From Williamsia muralis (lineage in GTDB: Bacteria > Actinomycetota > Actinomycetes > Mycobacteriales > Mycobacteriaceae), in assembly GCF_002735905.1 (NCBI RefSeq), contig NZ_PEBD01000010.1, positions 1,612,001 through 1,676,000 on the forward strand: a DNA stretch of 64,000 bases, in the 5' to 3' direction. Position numbers and translations under genes: made by a program. Shown in pieces: positions 9,798 through 18,796 of the stretch; positions within the stretch are counted from its first letter, which is position 1, and each line of letters opens with the position of its first letter. The notes below the pieces were generated by a model. It saw nothing but the letters and a program-made list of their open reading frames with translations. It ran no database searches and was not told the origin of the DNA.

Positions 9798-10451
9798 GTG
9801 ACTGCAGCAGTGATCTTCGACATGGACGGTGTGCTCATCGATTCCGAGCCCATCTGGGAACAGGTGCGCCGGGATGTGGTGGCCGAACACGGCGGTCGGT
9901 GGCTCGACGAGGCGCAGACCGCACTGATGGGCATGAGCACTCCGGAGTGGGCGAGTTACCTGAGTGAGGACCTCGGTGTGGGCAAGCCACCGAATGAGGT
10001 GGCGCAGATCGTGATCGACAAGATGGTCGAGCGGTATGAGGACCATCTCCCCGTGTTAGCGGGCGCCGATGACGCAGTGCGACGGTGTGCCGGGCGGTGG
10101 CCATTGGGGCTGGCCAGTTCCTCGCCCAGGCAACTCATCGATGCTGTCCTGCGGACGGCGGGATGGACCGACCTTTTTGCGGTGACCGTGTCGACCGAGG
10201 AGCTCAGCCGAGGTAAACCCGCGCCCGACGTCTACCTCTCGGCGGTGCGGGCGTTGGGGTTCGAGCCCGCAGAGTGTGTTGCGGTGGAGGATTCGTCGAA
10301 CGGTATGCGATCCGCGACCGCCGCCGGACTGGTGCTCATCGCTGCACCCCGGCCGGAATACCCGCCGGCCCAGGACGCCATCGCAGGCGCAGCTGTTGTG
10401 CTCGACGATCTCGACGGGCTCACCGAGGATCGCGTCGCCTCACTGGCTTGA
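9798..10451 (+). CDS. HAD-superfamily hydrolase (beta-phosphoglucomutase-like)
   Basis: This 217-residue cytoplasmic phosphatase or phosphomutase of the haloacid dehalogenase superfamily has all four motifs. Motif I is FDMDGVLIDSEP with the nucleophilic Asp at the very N terminus. Motif II is SSSPRQL, motif III is the lysine in RGKPAPD, and motif IV is VAVEDSSNGM. A helical cap sits between motifs I and II, as in the phosphoglucomutase / sugar-phosphatase branch. The start is a GTG at 9798, because family members begin just before motif I; the frame is open upstream but unlike the family. It begins 37 bases after the acyl-CoA synthetase. The substrate cannot be told. Confidence 0.9.
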   Translation: MTAAVIFDMDGVLIDSEPIWEQVRRDVVAEHGGRWLDEAQTALMGMSTPEWASYLSEDLGVGKPPNEVAQIVIDKMVERYEDHLPVLAGADDAVRRCAGRWPLGLASSSPRQLIDAVLRTAGWTDLFAVTVSTEELSRGKPAPDVYLSAVRALGFEPAECVAVEDSSNGMRSATAAGLVLIAAPRPEYPPAQDAIAGAAVVLDDLDGLTEDRVASLA

Positions 10452-10494
10452 AGACGCCACGGGCGCCTCGACTGCACTGACCACTCTGTGGTGT

Positions 10495-10517
10495 GGTTGA
10501 TACGCACGATTGGGTAC
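10495..10517 (+). promoter_or_regulatory. Possible stress-sigma (SigB/SigF-like) promoter
   Basis: GGTT at 10495-10498 and GGGTAC at 10512-10517 resemble the GTTT / GGGTAT elements of SigB/SigF-class promoters. The spacing (13 bases) is at the short end, so this is tentative. It would give a leader of about 55 bases for the small acidic protein gene. Confidence 0.3.
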
Positions 10518-10576
10518 CCGTCTGAGGTTCGACTCCTCCACTTGAACAGTCGAGTCCATACCGAATGGAAGGCAGC

Positions 10577-10807
10577 ATGAGCGATTCACCTCCGAACGAG
10601 CAGCCTGGCAGTACCGACGAGCCGGGCAAAACCGTCGATGATCTGGAAGAGAAGATCAGTCAGGAACACGCAGACTCAGGCAAAGCAGGGCCACCCATCA
10701 CCGAGAGCGACCCCGGTGACAGCGGCGATTCAGATTCGAGTGGCTCGGATCCGAGCGGTGACACCAGCACCGCGCAGGGGTCGGCAACCGGGGAACCACC
10801 GGACTGA
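10577..10807 (+). CDS. Small acidic, low-complexity protein of unknown function
   Basis: The 76-residue product is very hydrophilic and acidic, rich in Ser, Asp, Gly, Pro and Glu, and probably disordered. One short amphipathic helix is likely at KTVDDLEEKISQEH. There is no signal peptide or membrane segment. The ATG at 10577 follows GGAAGG at 5 bases; an ATG four codons earlier is less well placed. Small proteins of this kind are often stress-induced in actinomycetes, and a possible stress-sigma promoter precedes it. The function is unknown. Confidence 0.65.
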   Translation: MSDSPPNEQPGSTDEPGKTVDDLEEKISQEHADSGKAGPPITESDPGDSGDSDSSGSDPSGDTSTAQGSATGEPPD

Positions 10808-10878
10808 CAATCCGAAAGCCGCCCGATCATTCACGATTCGGCTTCGCGTCGACGATCGGACGGTTTTTGCTCACGGCG

Positions 10879-11739
10879 TCACACCAAGGCCGGAGCCAGA
10901 CGACGCCACTGCTCCCTCGGGTACACCTTGGGGTCGGTGTCGAGCACCTGCACACAGACGTGGTCGGCACCGGCGGCAAGGTGTTCTTGCACCCGGGCGG
11001 CGATGGCGGCTTCGTCGCCCCACGCGATGATGGTGTCGAACAACCGGTCGCTCACCGATGTCAGATCGTCTTCGGTGAAACCCGAGCGCAGCAGGTTGTT
11101 CGCGTAGTTCGGCAGCCCAAGGTAGTTACGCAGCCACTCGGTTCCGATCGAGCGGGCGTGGTCGGCGTCTGTGGTCAGGATGGCGGTCTGCTCCGGGAGC
11201 AGCAGCGGGCCGGTGCCCAGGGACTCGCGCGCCCGGGCGGTGAAGTCCGGTGTGACCAGGTACGGGTGTGATCCGTTCGCGCGAGTTGCGGACAAGTGCA
11301 ACATCTTTGGTCCCAGCGCGGCGAGGACGCGGGCGTCGACGGGGACAGGCTGTTCGGTCGCGTCCAGAGCCTCGAGGTACGCCTTGGTCGCAGCCAGCGG
11401 CTTCTTGTATCGGCCCGGGTCGCCCGCGTCGATGAGTGGAGCGTGGCTCACGCCGATTCCGAGCAACAAGCGCTCTCCGTGCGCGGAGACCATCGACTGG
11501 TATTTGGCGGCGACGTCCACCGGTTCGTGCATCCACAAGTTGAGGATGCCCGTCGCGACGACGGCTCTGCTCGTGGCTCCGAGAAGATTCTCCACGGCGT
11601 CGAACAGCGGCCCCCCGACGTCAGGGATCCATAGTGCGGTGTATCCCAGGTCCTCCAGTTCGGCGGCAGCTTCAGCGGATTCAGCGGCATTGCCGTAGCG
11701 CAACTGCGAACTCCATACGCCTACACCTGCGAGTTGCAT
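10879..11739 (-). CDS. LLM-class F420-dependent oxidoreductase
   Basis: This 286-residue TIM-barrel protein belongs to the luciferase-like / F420-dependent oxidoreductase superfamily, whose members transfer hydride using coenzyme F420. The N terminus (VGVWSSQLRYGN, then ELEDLGYTALWIPDVGG) and the block ATGILNLWMHEP followed by GERLLLGIGVSHAP match the mycobacterial subfamily. The second ATG is chosen because GAGGAG lies 6 bases before it and directly abuts the first. F420 dependence is inferred from the family; the substrate is unknown. It converges with the small acidic protein gene. Confidence 0.88.
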   Translation of the reverse strand: MQLAGVGVWSSQLRYGNAAESAEAAAELEDLGYTALWIPDVGGPLFDAVENLLGATSRAVVATGILNLWMHEPVDVAAKYQSMVSAHGERLLLGIGVSHAPLIDAGDPGRYKKPLAATKAYLEALDATEQPVPVDARVLAALGPKMLHLSATRANGSHPYLVTPDFTARARESLGTGPLLLPEQTAILTTDADHARSIGTEWLRNYLGLPNYANNLLRSGFTEDDLTSVSDRLFDTIIAWGDEAAIAARVQEHLAAGADHVCVQVLDTDPKVYPREQWRRLAPALV

Positions 11740-11820
11740 GGTCATCTCCTCGGTGACGCGCGAGGGCGTCGTCGGCGCTCGTGAGCGCGTGGTGTGATTC
11801 GAGATCTGCTGTTCACGATG

Positions 11821-12996
11821 CTAGTCGATCGCTTGATCGGCGCGACCGGTCGCGGTGGAGTAATGTTCGAGCGTTCGCGAGTAAACGGCCTCATGCATCG
11901 CCGAAATACGCTGCCGCTCAATCTGTCTCGAGGATCTGCTAGCCGCCGATGTGCTGTCTCGTTCGGCGTGTGTGGCCCTCAAGGCCTCGGTCAGGCTGGT
12001 GGGATCGAATCTGTCCAATCCGAAACCGTATGTTCGACATGGCTTTTGATCGGCGAAGTAGCCGCAGTCCGGAGCGATCACCGCGGTCCCCAAGTCGTAG
12101 CACGCTTCCAGCCATCCCGAATGTGTTCCGAATCGGTAGGGGAGCACACTGACATCGATCTCGGTCAGGTACTGCCAGAGTTCGTTGTCGTCGAACCGAT
12201 TGTGAATCCTGAGGTCCACACTGTGCCCGGTCGCGTAGTCGGTGATGATCGCGGCGAGGTCGGCCGTCCGTTGATCGGCACCGGGGTCGAAGACGTTGGA
12301 GTCCAGGTCCACCCGCACACGCGTGTCGGGGAGACCTGCCGCCGCGGTCACGATGGTGTCGAGCACGGCAATAGGATCGAGATTGGCCCGGAGACTCTTT
12401 GCGTGGAGGCCGACAACGAACTCTGGTCGGCGATCACGAGGCCGGCCGATCATGCCCAAGGGAGCTACATGTGGGTGGGGGATGACAGTGGCCTCGATGC
12501 CCCAGCGCTCGACGATCTCCCTGGCCGCTCCGGGAGTCAGGGTGATGACCTCGTCGGCGCCGCGCACCAGGACCTTCAGCTGTTCGAGGTGGAACGTGTT
12601 GTCCCGAAAGTGAGGGTTGTGCAGGTCGTGGGCGGTGAACACCAGCGGTTTGTTGTGGCGGCGGAGCAAGTCGACGACTTGGTGGAGTCGTTCGGTGGGG
12701 ATGGCATCGAATCCGAAGTGCAGGTGAAGCACGTCGAAGTCATCGATGTGGTCGCTCAGCCAGGCGGGTTCGAGCCACCGCGGTGGCCACCACCGATCGT
12801 TGGAGTCGGCGCCTTCGGGCACCGGGTCGGGAAGCCGTCTCACCCGCGAATCGCCGGCGTGGAGGTGGGCTACATAGCGGTGGTCGGTGGGCACCGAGGC
12901 GACGGTGATCAAGTCGATGATTCCTTCGTGCGCAATTCGGATACCCGGTGTTGTGGCGACCCCGCCCGGCTGTTCGAGAGGGACGCGTCCTGACAT
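11821..12996 (-). CDS. Glycosyltransferase (GT4-like, GT-B fold)
   Basis: The 391-residue protein has the two-domain layout of GT-B glycosyltransferases. The N-terminal domain includes DVLHLHFGFDAIP and PLVFTAHDLHNPHF. The C-terminal sugar-nucleotide domain includes VLPYRFGTHSGWLEACYDLG followed by AVIAPDCGYF, where the acidic residue of the GT4 donor-site motif falls. It has no signal peptide and probably acts at the cytoplasmic membrane face on a surface polysaccharide or glycolipid. It is divergent from the WcbI-like/GT trio, with about 64 bases between starts. A TTG one codon earlier is an alternative start. Confidence 0.85.
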   Translation of the reverse strand: MSGRVPLEQPGGVATTPGIRIAHEGIIDLITVASVPTDHRYVAHLHAGDSRVRRLPDPVPEGADSNDRWWPPRWLEPAWLSDHIDDFDVLHLHFGFDAIPTERLHQVVDLLRRHNKPLVFTAHDLHNPHFRDNTFHLEQLKVLVRGADEVITLTPGAAREIVERWGIEATVIPHPHVAPLGMIGRPRDRRPEFVVGLHAKSLRANLDPIAVLDTIVTAAAGLPDTRVRVDLDSNVFDPGADQRTADLAAIITDYATGHSVDLRIHNRFDDNELWQYLTEIDVSVLPYRFGTHSGWLEACYDLGTAVIAPDCGYFADQKPCRTYGFGLDRFDPTSLTEALRATHAERDSTSAASRSSRQIERQRISAMHEAVYSRTLEHYSTATGRADQAID

Positions 12997-13060
12997 CAAA
13001 GTACTATCGCGGCGCCCAGCCGATATGCAGGGTCCGACGACGGTGAGCAGAAGGGCAGAA

Positions 13061-13981
13061 GTGGACGGACGTACCCGGCACTATGGAGAGTTCTACGGTG
13101 TCGCCGACACCGCGACGACGGATGATCGGCAAATTCTGGTCGTGTGGGGCAACTGTCAGGCCGAGGCACTGCGGATCGTCTTGTCGGGTTCGCGCGACCT
13201 TCCTTACCGCACGGTCCGGGTTCCCCCTGTCCACGAATTGGAGGCGTCCGACATTCCCCGGGTAGAAGATCTGATCCGTCAAGCCGGTGTCATCGTGTCG
13301 CAGCCGGTGCGTGAGGGATACCGGGGCCTACCGATCGGCGGTCCCGATCTGGCCGACATGGCACCCTCGGCGCAGCGCATCGTGTGGCCGGTGATCCGCT
13401 ACGGAGGGCTGTACCCCTTCCAGGTCATCGTTAGGCACCCGGCAAGCCCGGCTGCGGTGCCGGCGGCCGTTCCCTACCACGATCTCAGGACTGTTCTTGC
13501 GGCTCGCGACGGACGAGAGTCCTTCGAGGACTGGGACGTCGAGGTCACGCCTGAACGTGTTCGTGAAGCAGCGCGGTGGAGTATCGCTCAGCTGTCGGCC
13601 CGCGAGAGCCGGCATTGCGACGTCTCGATTTCCGATACCCTGCTCGACCTCGGGGCAGATGCCGCGCACACGATCAATCACCCCGGCAACAAGACGTTGA
13701 TGGTGCTCGGCGAGCGAATACTCGACGCACTCGGTGCACCCGCGCCGATCGCGCCGGATCGCGAGTTGCTCGGAAACACCCGGGCTCCACTGGAACAACG
13801 TGTGATCGAGGCCTTGGGTGTGCAGGCCGCCGCCCGGCTCTCGTGGTCGGTGGACGGGGCGCAGGTGAGTGAAGAAGATGTACACAAACGCCAAATGCTC
13901 TGGTACGCCGACCATCCGGAGTACATCGACGCGGCCCTGGAACGGTACCGGGAGCTGGTCTCCATATTGGGTCTGTCATGA
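13061..13981 (+). CDS. WcbI-like polysaccharide biosynthesis protein (putative acetyltransferase)
   Basis: The 306-residue product opens its core with VVWGNCQAEALRIVL, the signature of WcbI-type proteins of capsule clusters, thought to be acetyltransferases. GNCQ would hold the nucleophile-like segment. IVSQPVREGYRGLPIG and QRIVWPVIRYGGLYP follow as in the family. The GTG at 13061 is preferred because AGAAGG lies 6 bases upstream; GTG 13043 and ATG 13025 are alternatives. The stop overlaps the next start as ATGA, so translation is coupled to the following glycosyltransferase. A role in decorating a surface glycan is inferred from family and context. Confidence 0.78.
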   Translation: MDGRTRHYGEFYGVADTATTDDRQILVVWGNCQAEALRIVLSGSRDLPYRTVRVPPVHELEASDIPRVEDLIRQAGVIVSQPVREGYRGLPIGGPDLADMAPSAQRIVWPVIRYGGLYPFQVIVRHPASPAAVPAAVPYHDLRTVLAARDGRESFEDWDVEVTPERVREAARWSIAQLSARESRHCDVSISDTLLDLGADAAHTINHPGNKTLMVLGERILDALGAPAPIAPDRELLGNTRAPLEQRVIEALGVQAAARLSWSVDGAQVSEEDVHKRQMLWYADHPEYIDAALERYRELVSILGLS

Positions 13982-15003
13982 CGAGACCGATTGGTCACCT
14001 CGCCGTCGGGCCTCGAGCGCATGGTGTTGTTCGCTACGCGCATTCGGTCTTCGATGCTGCGATCGCGGAGGGCGCCGACCATCGACTGCACCACCTGGAT
14101 GGCCCGATTGTCGACGACCCGACCACTGACGTCCGAGACATGTTGGACGACTGCGCGCTTGTGCATCTGCACGTGACAGACCGCCTGTTCGGACGTACGC
14201 CGACCGAAGCCCGCCGCACGGTCTTGTCGATGATCGAGAATCTGAGTCGGCCTGTGTCGGTGACCCTCCATGACCTTCCTCAGCCGTCGGACGGTCAGGC
14301 CATGCCTGCCCGGGTGGAGTTCTACCGGTCGGTGGCGCGAGCTGCCTCGGGGGTGATCGTGTCGAGCCGCCATGAAGCGACACTGTTCGCCGACTTCGTC
14401 GACCGAGACATCGTCGTCGAAGTGGTTCCGCTGATGTTCGACGATGTTCGTGTCGAAAAGCCGGTTCCGACTGCACGATTGACGGTTGCAGTCCTGGGTT
14501 TTCTCTACCCGGGTAAGGGGCATGGCGAAACCCTGCAAGCGATGTCGGGGCTTGATCCGTCTGTTGGCTTCGTCGCGCTCGGTCGTCCTTCACCGGGCCA
14601 TCAACACATCGCCGATGAACTCGAGGTGATGGCGGCGGATATGGGTCGAACGTGCGAGATCACCGGCTTCCTGTCCGATGACGAACTTCGCAGGCGAGCG
14701 GCCGAGGTCACCGTGCCGGTGGCCTTTCACAGACACATGTCCGCATCCGGCTCCATCAACTCATGGATTTCGGCGGGCCGCCGGCCACTGGTACCGCGGA
14801 CCGCGTACACCGAGGAGATCGCGACACGGTCCCCTGGCGTGGTCGCCTTGCACGCCGACGACACCAATTCGCTGCGAGCCGCGATCCATCGTGCCATCGC
14901 CGATCCTGGGAGCACCTGGATCGATTCGGCGGCAAAGCCGATGCCGACGCCCGCGGACGTGGCAACGACGTACGAGCGGCTACTGCGGCGGTGGAGTGCG
15001 TGA
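13978..15003 (+). CDS. Glycosyltransferase (GT4-like)
   Basis: This 341-residue GT-B-type glycosyltransferase overlaps the WcbI-like gene by four bases (ATGA). It shows an N-terminal domain with VSVTLHDLPQPSDG, a linker, and a C-terminal domain beginning VAVLGFLYPGKGHGETL, typical of the donor-binding half. SINSWISAGRRPLVPRTAYTEEI follows, where GT4 enzymes bind the nucleotide sugar. It lacks membrane segments. Sugar and acceptor cannot be predicted. Together with its neighbours it forms a three-gene coupled module. Confidence 0.8.
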   Translation: MTRPIGHLAVGPRAHGVVRYAHSVFDAAIAEGADHRLHHLDGPIVDDPTTDVRDMLDDCALVHLHVTDRLFGRTPTEARRTVLSMIENLSRPVSVTLHDLPQPSDGQAMPARVEFYRSVARAASGVIVSSRHEATLFADFVDRDIVVEVVPLMFDDVRVEKPVPTARLTVAVLGFLYPGKGHGETLQAMSGLDPSVGFVALGRPSPGHQHIADELEVMAADMGRTCEITGFLSDDELRRRAAEVTVPVAFHRHMSASGSINSWISAGRRPLVPRTAYTEEIATRSPGVVALHADDTNSLRAAIHRAIADPGSTWIDSAAKPMPTPADVATTYERLLRRWSA

Positions 15004-16376
15004 GCGCGATTCCTCTCGACGACGGACGGATGATCCTGCCGGACAATCGGTGGGACCTCGTCGGGTACTCGTCGGATACGCCGTTGGTGAGTGTTGTCAT
15101 CCCGTACTACAACCAGCGACGTCAGCTGGACCTCGTGCTGAAAGCATTGACGGCGCAGACATATCCACGAGATCGGTTAGAGGTGGTGATCGCAGATGAC
15201 GGGTCCGCGCAGGCACCCGATCTCAGCGAGTGGGCCTCGAAGCTGTCGGTGACAGTGGTCAGTCAGGAGGACAGGGGGTTTCGCGCGGCGGCCGCTCGCA
15301 ATCTAGGCGCGTCGTCGTCCACGGGGTCGATCTTGTGCTTCCTCGATGCCGATACCGTGCCCACACCCGACTACATCCGCCTGGCCGTCCGATTGCCCGC
15401 GGTGGCCCCGGACACCATCGTCGTCGGAAGGCGTAAGCACGCAGACCTCGCGCAGGTCACTGCGGACTTGGTCGTCAGCTGGTTGTCCGACAACGCGCAC
15501 AAAGAACAGGCGCACGGCCACGAACCGCAATGGTTGGTGGACGGATACGACCGCACCCTCAACCTTCTCGCGCCCGGCTGGGATGGGTACAAATATGTGC
15601 TCAGTGCTGTGATGACTTGCAGCCGTAATCTTTTCGAAGCCATCGGCGGTTTTGACGAGTCTTTTGTGCAATACGGGGGAGAGGACTGGGAACTGGCGAA
15701 CCGTGCCTTCATGATGGGCGCCGTATTCGCGCATGAACCCGCAGCGGTGGCCTGGCACGACGGGCCTGACTGGGCGGAGCGGTCGGTGGCGGACCGGGCG
15801 GCGGAAAAGAACGCCGAAGCACTGGCCCTGGCGCCGTTGCTCACCGATCCCGCCGCCAGGACCACGGGTCTCGGGTACCTCATCCCAGACGTGGCCGTGG
15901 TGATCTCGACCGATGGTCACACCGCGCCGTCGTTGCTGCACACCGTGTCCAGCGTGCTCACGGGCGTCGACAGTGCGGTGTGGTTGACCGGACTCGACGC
16001 AGGCGCTCTGCTTCGCGAACTGGGTATCCACGACTCCCGGGTCCGGATCGGCGAGCCGGACTCAAAGGTGCTGTCGCGGTGCCGGTTCGTCGTCGAGGTG
16101 ACCGGCCGCGCCGTCTTCTCCGCTGACAGTATTGCAAGCCTCACTGCTGAGGTGGCCCCCGGTGCGGCCGGGCAGGTGGTTGTCGAATTCGGCTCGGGGT
16201 CCTCGGCGTCGGTGACGACGTGGTCGTCGCGTGCGCTACACAGGTCACGACGATGGTCAGAAGAAGCAGGGCTGACCGCCGAGGAGCTGATCGAGATGTT
16301 GTTCGGCGTTCGACACGTCGAGTCCGGAAGTGTCGGAATCGTTGTCGCCGAGGATGAACCGTCGTTGAGCTGGTAG
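15000..16376 (+). CDS. Glycosyltransferase family 2 with GT7-like C-terminal region
   Basis: The 458-residue protein starts at a GTG that overlaps the previous stop (GTGA). The GT-A domain begins VSVVIPYYNQRRQLD and continues with the nucleotide-binding VVIADDGS and the metal-binding FLDADTVPTPDY. FDESFVQYGGEDWELANR then supplies the acidic ED motif seen in polypeptide-GalNAc-transferase/GT7C-type enzymes. A further domain of about 180 residues follows, of unknown fold. The frame is open far upstream into the previous gene, but those codons are a shadow of it. It is probably the chain-extending enzyme of the polysaccharide module. Confidence 0.87.
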   Translation: MSAIPLDDGRMILPDNRWDLVGYSSDTPLVSVVIPYYNQRRQLDLVLKALTAQTYPRDRLEVVIADDGSAQAPDLSEWASKLSVTVVSQEDRGFRAAAARNLGASSSTGSILCFLDADTVPTPDYIRLAVRLPAVAPDTIVVGRRKHADLAQVTADLVVSWLSDNAHKEQAHGHEPQWLVDGYDRTLNLLAPGWDGYKYVLSAVMTCSRNLFEAIGGFDESFVQYGGEDWELANRAFMMGAVFAHEPAAVAWHDGPDWAERSVADRAAEKNAEALALAPLLTDPAARTTGLGYLIPDVAVVISTDGHTAPSLLHTVSSVLTGVDSAVWLTGLDAGALLRELGIHDSRVRIGEPDSKVLSRCRFVVEVTGRAVFSADSIASLTAEVAPGAAGQVVVEFGSGSSASVTTWSSRALHRSRRWSEEAGLTAEELIEMLFGVRHVESGSVGIVVAEDEPSLSW

Positions 16377-16384
16377 CCCTGTGG

Positions 16385-17341
16385 TCAGGGCAGCAGGATC
16401 ACCTTGCCTGCAGCGTGACCGTCCTGGAGGTACCGGTGGGCGTCCTCTGCGTGTGCGAGCGAGTAGGTCCGGTCGATCTCGACCCTCAGGCTGCCGTCGC
16501 CGGCCAACCTCGCGAGGTCAGCGCGTGCGGCATCACGAATGGCGGTGCCGGGGTCGGCTCCGGGCCCGTTCCCGAGGAGTTTGATCCCGGTCCCGTCGGT
16601 TTTTCCGAAGCCGGCGATGGTCGCGATCCGGCTTTGATCCGAGACCAACTCGAGCGATACCGATATTGCTTCGTCCGTGCCCACGGTGTCGATGGCGGCG
16701 TCGACGCCCTCCGGTGCGAGGGAACGGACGCGGTCGGCCAGGCCCGACCCGTAAACGACAGGCACAGCACCCAATTCGGTCAGGACACCGTGCCTGCGAT
16801 GGCTGGCGGTGGCGACCACCGTGGACCCGCGCAGCACCGCCAATTGGACGGCGCTGAGCCCAACCCCACCTGCACCACCGTGGATCAACAACGTCTCGCC
16901 CGCCACAGGGTGGACGGTCTCGAGCAGATGAACTGCGGTTGCACCGACGAGCATCAGACCCGCCGCTTGTTCGAACGAAATCGTGGCGGGCTTGGTCACC
17001 ACGTTGGAGGCCGACGTCAGTACCTGCTCTGCATAGCCACCTTTGACCCGGAAGGCGATCACCTCGTCGCCGACGGATAGTGGACCTGAGATGCCCGCGG
17101 CATCGGGTCCGACGGCGGCGACCACACCCGACACCTCCATGCCCAAGTGCAGAGGGAGCTTGCTCGGGTCGGTACCGAAGGCGCCGCTGTAGAGCTTGAG
17201 GTCAACGGGGTTGACGCCTGCCGCTCTGACGTCGATCAGCACTTCTCCGGGCCCCGGGGAACCCAGGTCGAGACCTTTGACCTGGAGGACTTCCGGACCG
17301 CCATACGCGCTTGCGACTACTGCCTGTGTCATGAGCGCCAT
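16385..17341 (-). CDS. Quinone oxidoreductase-like (MDR superfamily) NADP-dependent reductase
   Basis: The 318-residue protein belongs to the medium-chain dehydrogenase/reductase superfamily, zinc-free quinone oxidoreductase branch. It begins AVVASAYGGPEVLQV, keeps the GVNPVDLKLYSG loop, and has the Rossmann motif HGGAGGVGLSAVQLA near residue 148. The cysteines that bind structural zinc in alcohol dehydrogenases are absent. It would reduce quinones or activated alkenes with NADPH. The ATG at 17341 is taken; an ATG three codons later is possible. It converges on the GT2 gene with 8 bases between stops and seems unrelated to it. Confidence 0.88.
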   Translation of the reverse strand: MALMTQAVVASAYGGPEVLQVKGLDLGSPGPGEVLIDVRAAGVNPVDLKLYSGAFGTDPSKLPLHLGMEVSGVVAAVGPDAAGISGPLSVGDEVIAFRVKGGYAEQVLTSASNVVTKPATISFEQAAGLMLVGATAVHLLETVHPVAGETLLIHGGAGGVGLSAVQLAVLRGSTVVATASHRRHGVLTELGAVPVVYGSGLADRVRSLAPEGVDAAIDTVGTDEAISVSLELVSDQSRIATIAGFGKTDGTGIKLLGNGPGADPGTAIRDAARADLARLAGDGSLRVEIDRTYSLAHAEDAHRYLQDGHAAGKVILLP

Positions 17342-17454
17342 CGTAGATCCGAGTTCGAGGTCCGCAAGCGGCGACAACCGTCAGCTTGTGAAAGGAGTTG
17401 GGCCAAAGCGGCACTTTCACGCCGCGGCGGGGTCAAGGCCACGGGTACTGCTGC

Positions 17455-18069
17455 TCAACCCTCGGCGGTGGCGATGTGTTCAGCTATACGAGTCAGCGTG
17501 GAGCGAAGGCGGTCCGCGGCGGCGATTGCGGCGAGCGCAGTGCGCTGTGACGGGTGGGGTGTGGACACCAGCCGATAAAGGCCTGGCAACTCACCCGCCC
17601 ACAAGGCGCGGGTGAGTCCTTGCAACGCAGGCTTTCCCACGGCCACAACGACTTCAAGCACGGGAAGCTGGTCGAGCACGGCGATCAACATGGGTCGGGC
17701 GGCATCGATGTCGGCGAGAGTGGGTGCCCGAGTGTGCGACACCCAAGGAACGACGTTCCACTTGACACATGCCGAGCGGGCCAAGCCGACCTCATCCATC
17801 ATCGACCGCATGGTGCGGTTCGAGCGATCGGCGTTGTCCAAAGAGCAGAATGCTGCCGCGCCCATTTCAGCAGTGGCAGGGGCAGGGGACTCCATCAAAA
17901 TCAGGACTCTCGCTGCTGTTCCCGCGTCATCGGGATCGAACCACGGGACCACTGGACTACCAGCGCCTTCACGCCACTGCCTCACCATTGCGTTCAACGT
18001 CGCAACATGTGGGTGTTCGAGCCGCGCGCTCTTTGACTCGAACTGGGGCGAAGAGTGGGTGGCAGCCAT
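17455..18069 (-). CDS. Uracil-DNA glycosylase superfamily protein
   Basis: This 204-residue protein resembles an actinobacterial branch of the uracil-DNA glycosylase superfamily. The first active-site region is RVLILMESPAPATAEMG, in which GESP-type residues replace the classic GQDPY water-activating motif. It is followed by KWNVVPW in the middle and the closing TPHPSQRT, which matches the HPSP-type second motif. A DNA repair role is inferred from the superfamily, but the altered first motif makes activity on uracil uncertain. The ATG at 18069 is chosen; codons upstream show no family likeness. It is the last conserved gene before the defence island. Confidence 0.75.
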   Translation of the reverse strand: MAATHSSPQFESKSARLEHPHVATLNAMVRQWREGAGSPVVPWFDPDDAGTAARVLILMESPAPATAEMGAAAFCSLDNADRSNRTMRSMMDEVGLARSACVKWNVVPWVSHTRAPTLADIDAARPMLIAVLDQLPVLEVVVAVGKPALQGLTRALWAGELPGLYRLVSTPHPSQRTALAAIAAADRLRSTLTRIAEHIATAEG

Positions 18070-18796
18070 GCCACCATCATGGCCTGCGAACAATCGGACT
18101 GGTCGTACCGGAGAACTGGCCCGCGCGAGCCGTGGGCCCGGATGGGACATCCTGCGCTAAATCCAATTAGCGCGGCTTGGAAACCATGCATCTGCGCAAA
18201 TGGATAACCGAGGGCAACAGAAGGGTGCTGGGCAGTGGGGAAGGTGGTGGCACCATGACAATGACGGGGGATCTGGCACTGTCTACGACCGCACGGTGGG
18301 GCCGCGGCCATCCTGGATCGCTAAAGCGTTCGCCGAGACGTATCCGAAACGGTCTACTGCCTGTCGACGATGGTTCGGTCGTGAGGACCGACGAAGACTG
18401 GGACGCGGCGAACGGTGACCCGGTCGGGAAGCTGTCGACCAGACAGTCCAAGGCTGTTCGCGCAACGAAGAGGCCTGGCTCGTCTGTCAGCCATCATTGC
18501 GTATGACGCTGGGGCCCTCGCTACGAATGCTTAAGCCGCGATTGACAACAGTCGTCGGTGTGGCGCTGCGTGGGTGCTGGTTGCGACCGCGACAACGATG
18601 CACGCTCACACCTGCGACACACCTTCCTCGCTGTGACGAACGGGAGTACTGCTGGCAGGATCGGCCCGGTTCGGCCTTGTTGTCCAACGACCTGGGGCGC
18701 CGGGTCATTCCTCAATGGCGGTGCATGTAGCGGGATCGTCCAAACTGTCGTCGGTTTCGAGTAGCGTTCAGGGGCTGTCAATCGGGAGGTCTGTTC
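18070..18796. other. Left boundary region of the defence island, no gene recognised
   Basis: These 727 bases hold several open frames, none with family likeness, a convincing ribosome site and good composition together. No tRNA, integrase or clear attachment repeat was found. The promoter of the helicase-methyltransferase cassette should lie in the last 200 bases. Confidence 0.5.

Noticed and set aside
10521-10545. GAGGTTCGACTCCTC looks like a tRNA T-arm
   Set aside because: The 5-bp T-stem has a mismatch and no acceptor, D or anticodon stem can be drawn upstream at the right spacing.
11794-12993. 399-codon plus-strand frame opposite the glycosyltransferase gene
   Set aside because: It is a shadow of the minus-strand gene, which has clear GT-B motifs.
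14763-14999. N-terminal extension of the GT2 protein
   Set aside because: It overlaps the previous glycosyltransferase gene in another frame; the GTGA overlap at 15000 gives a better start.
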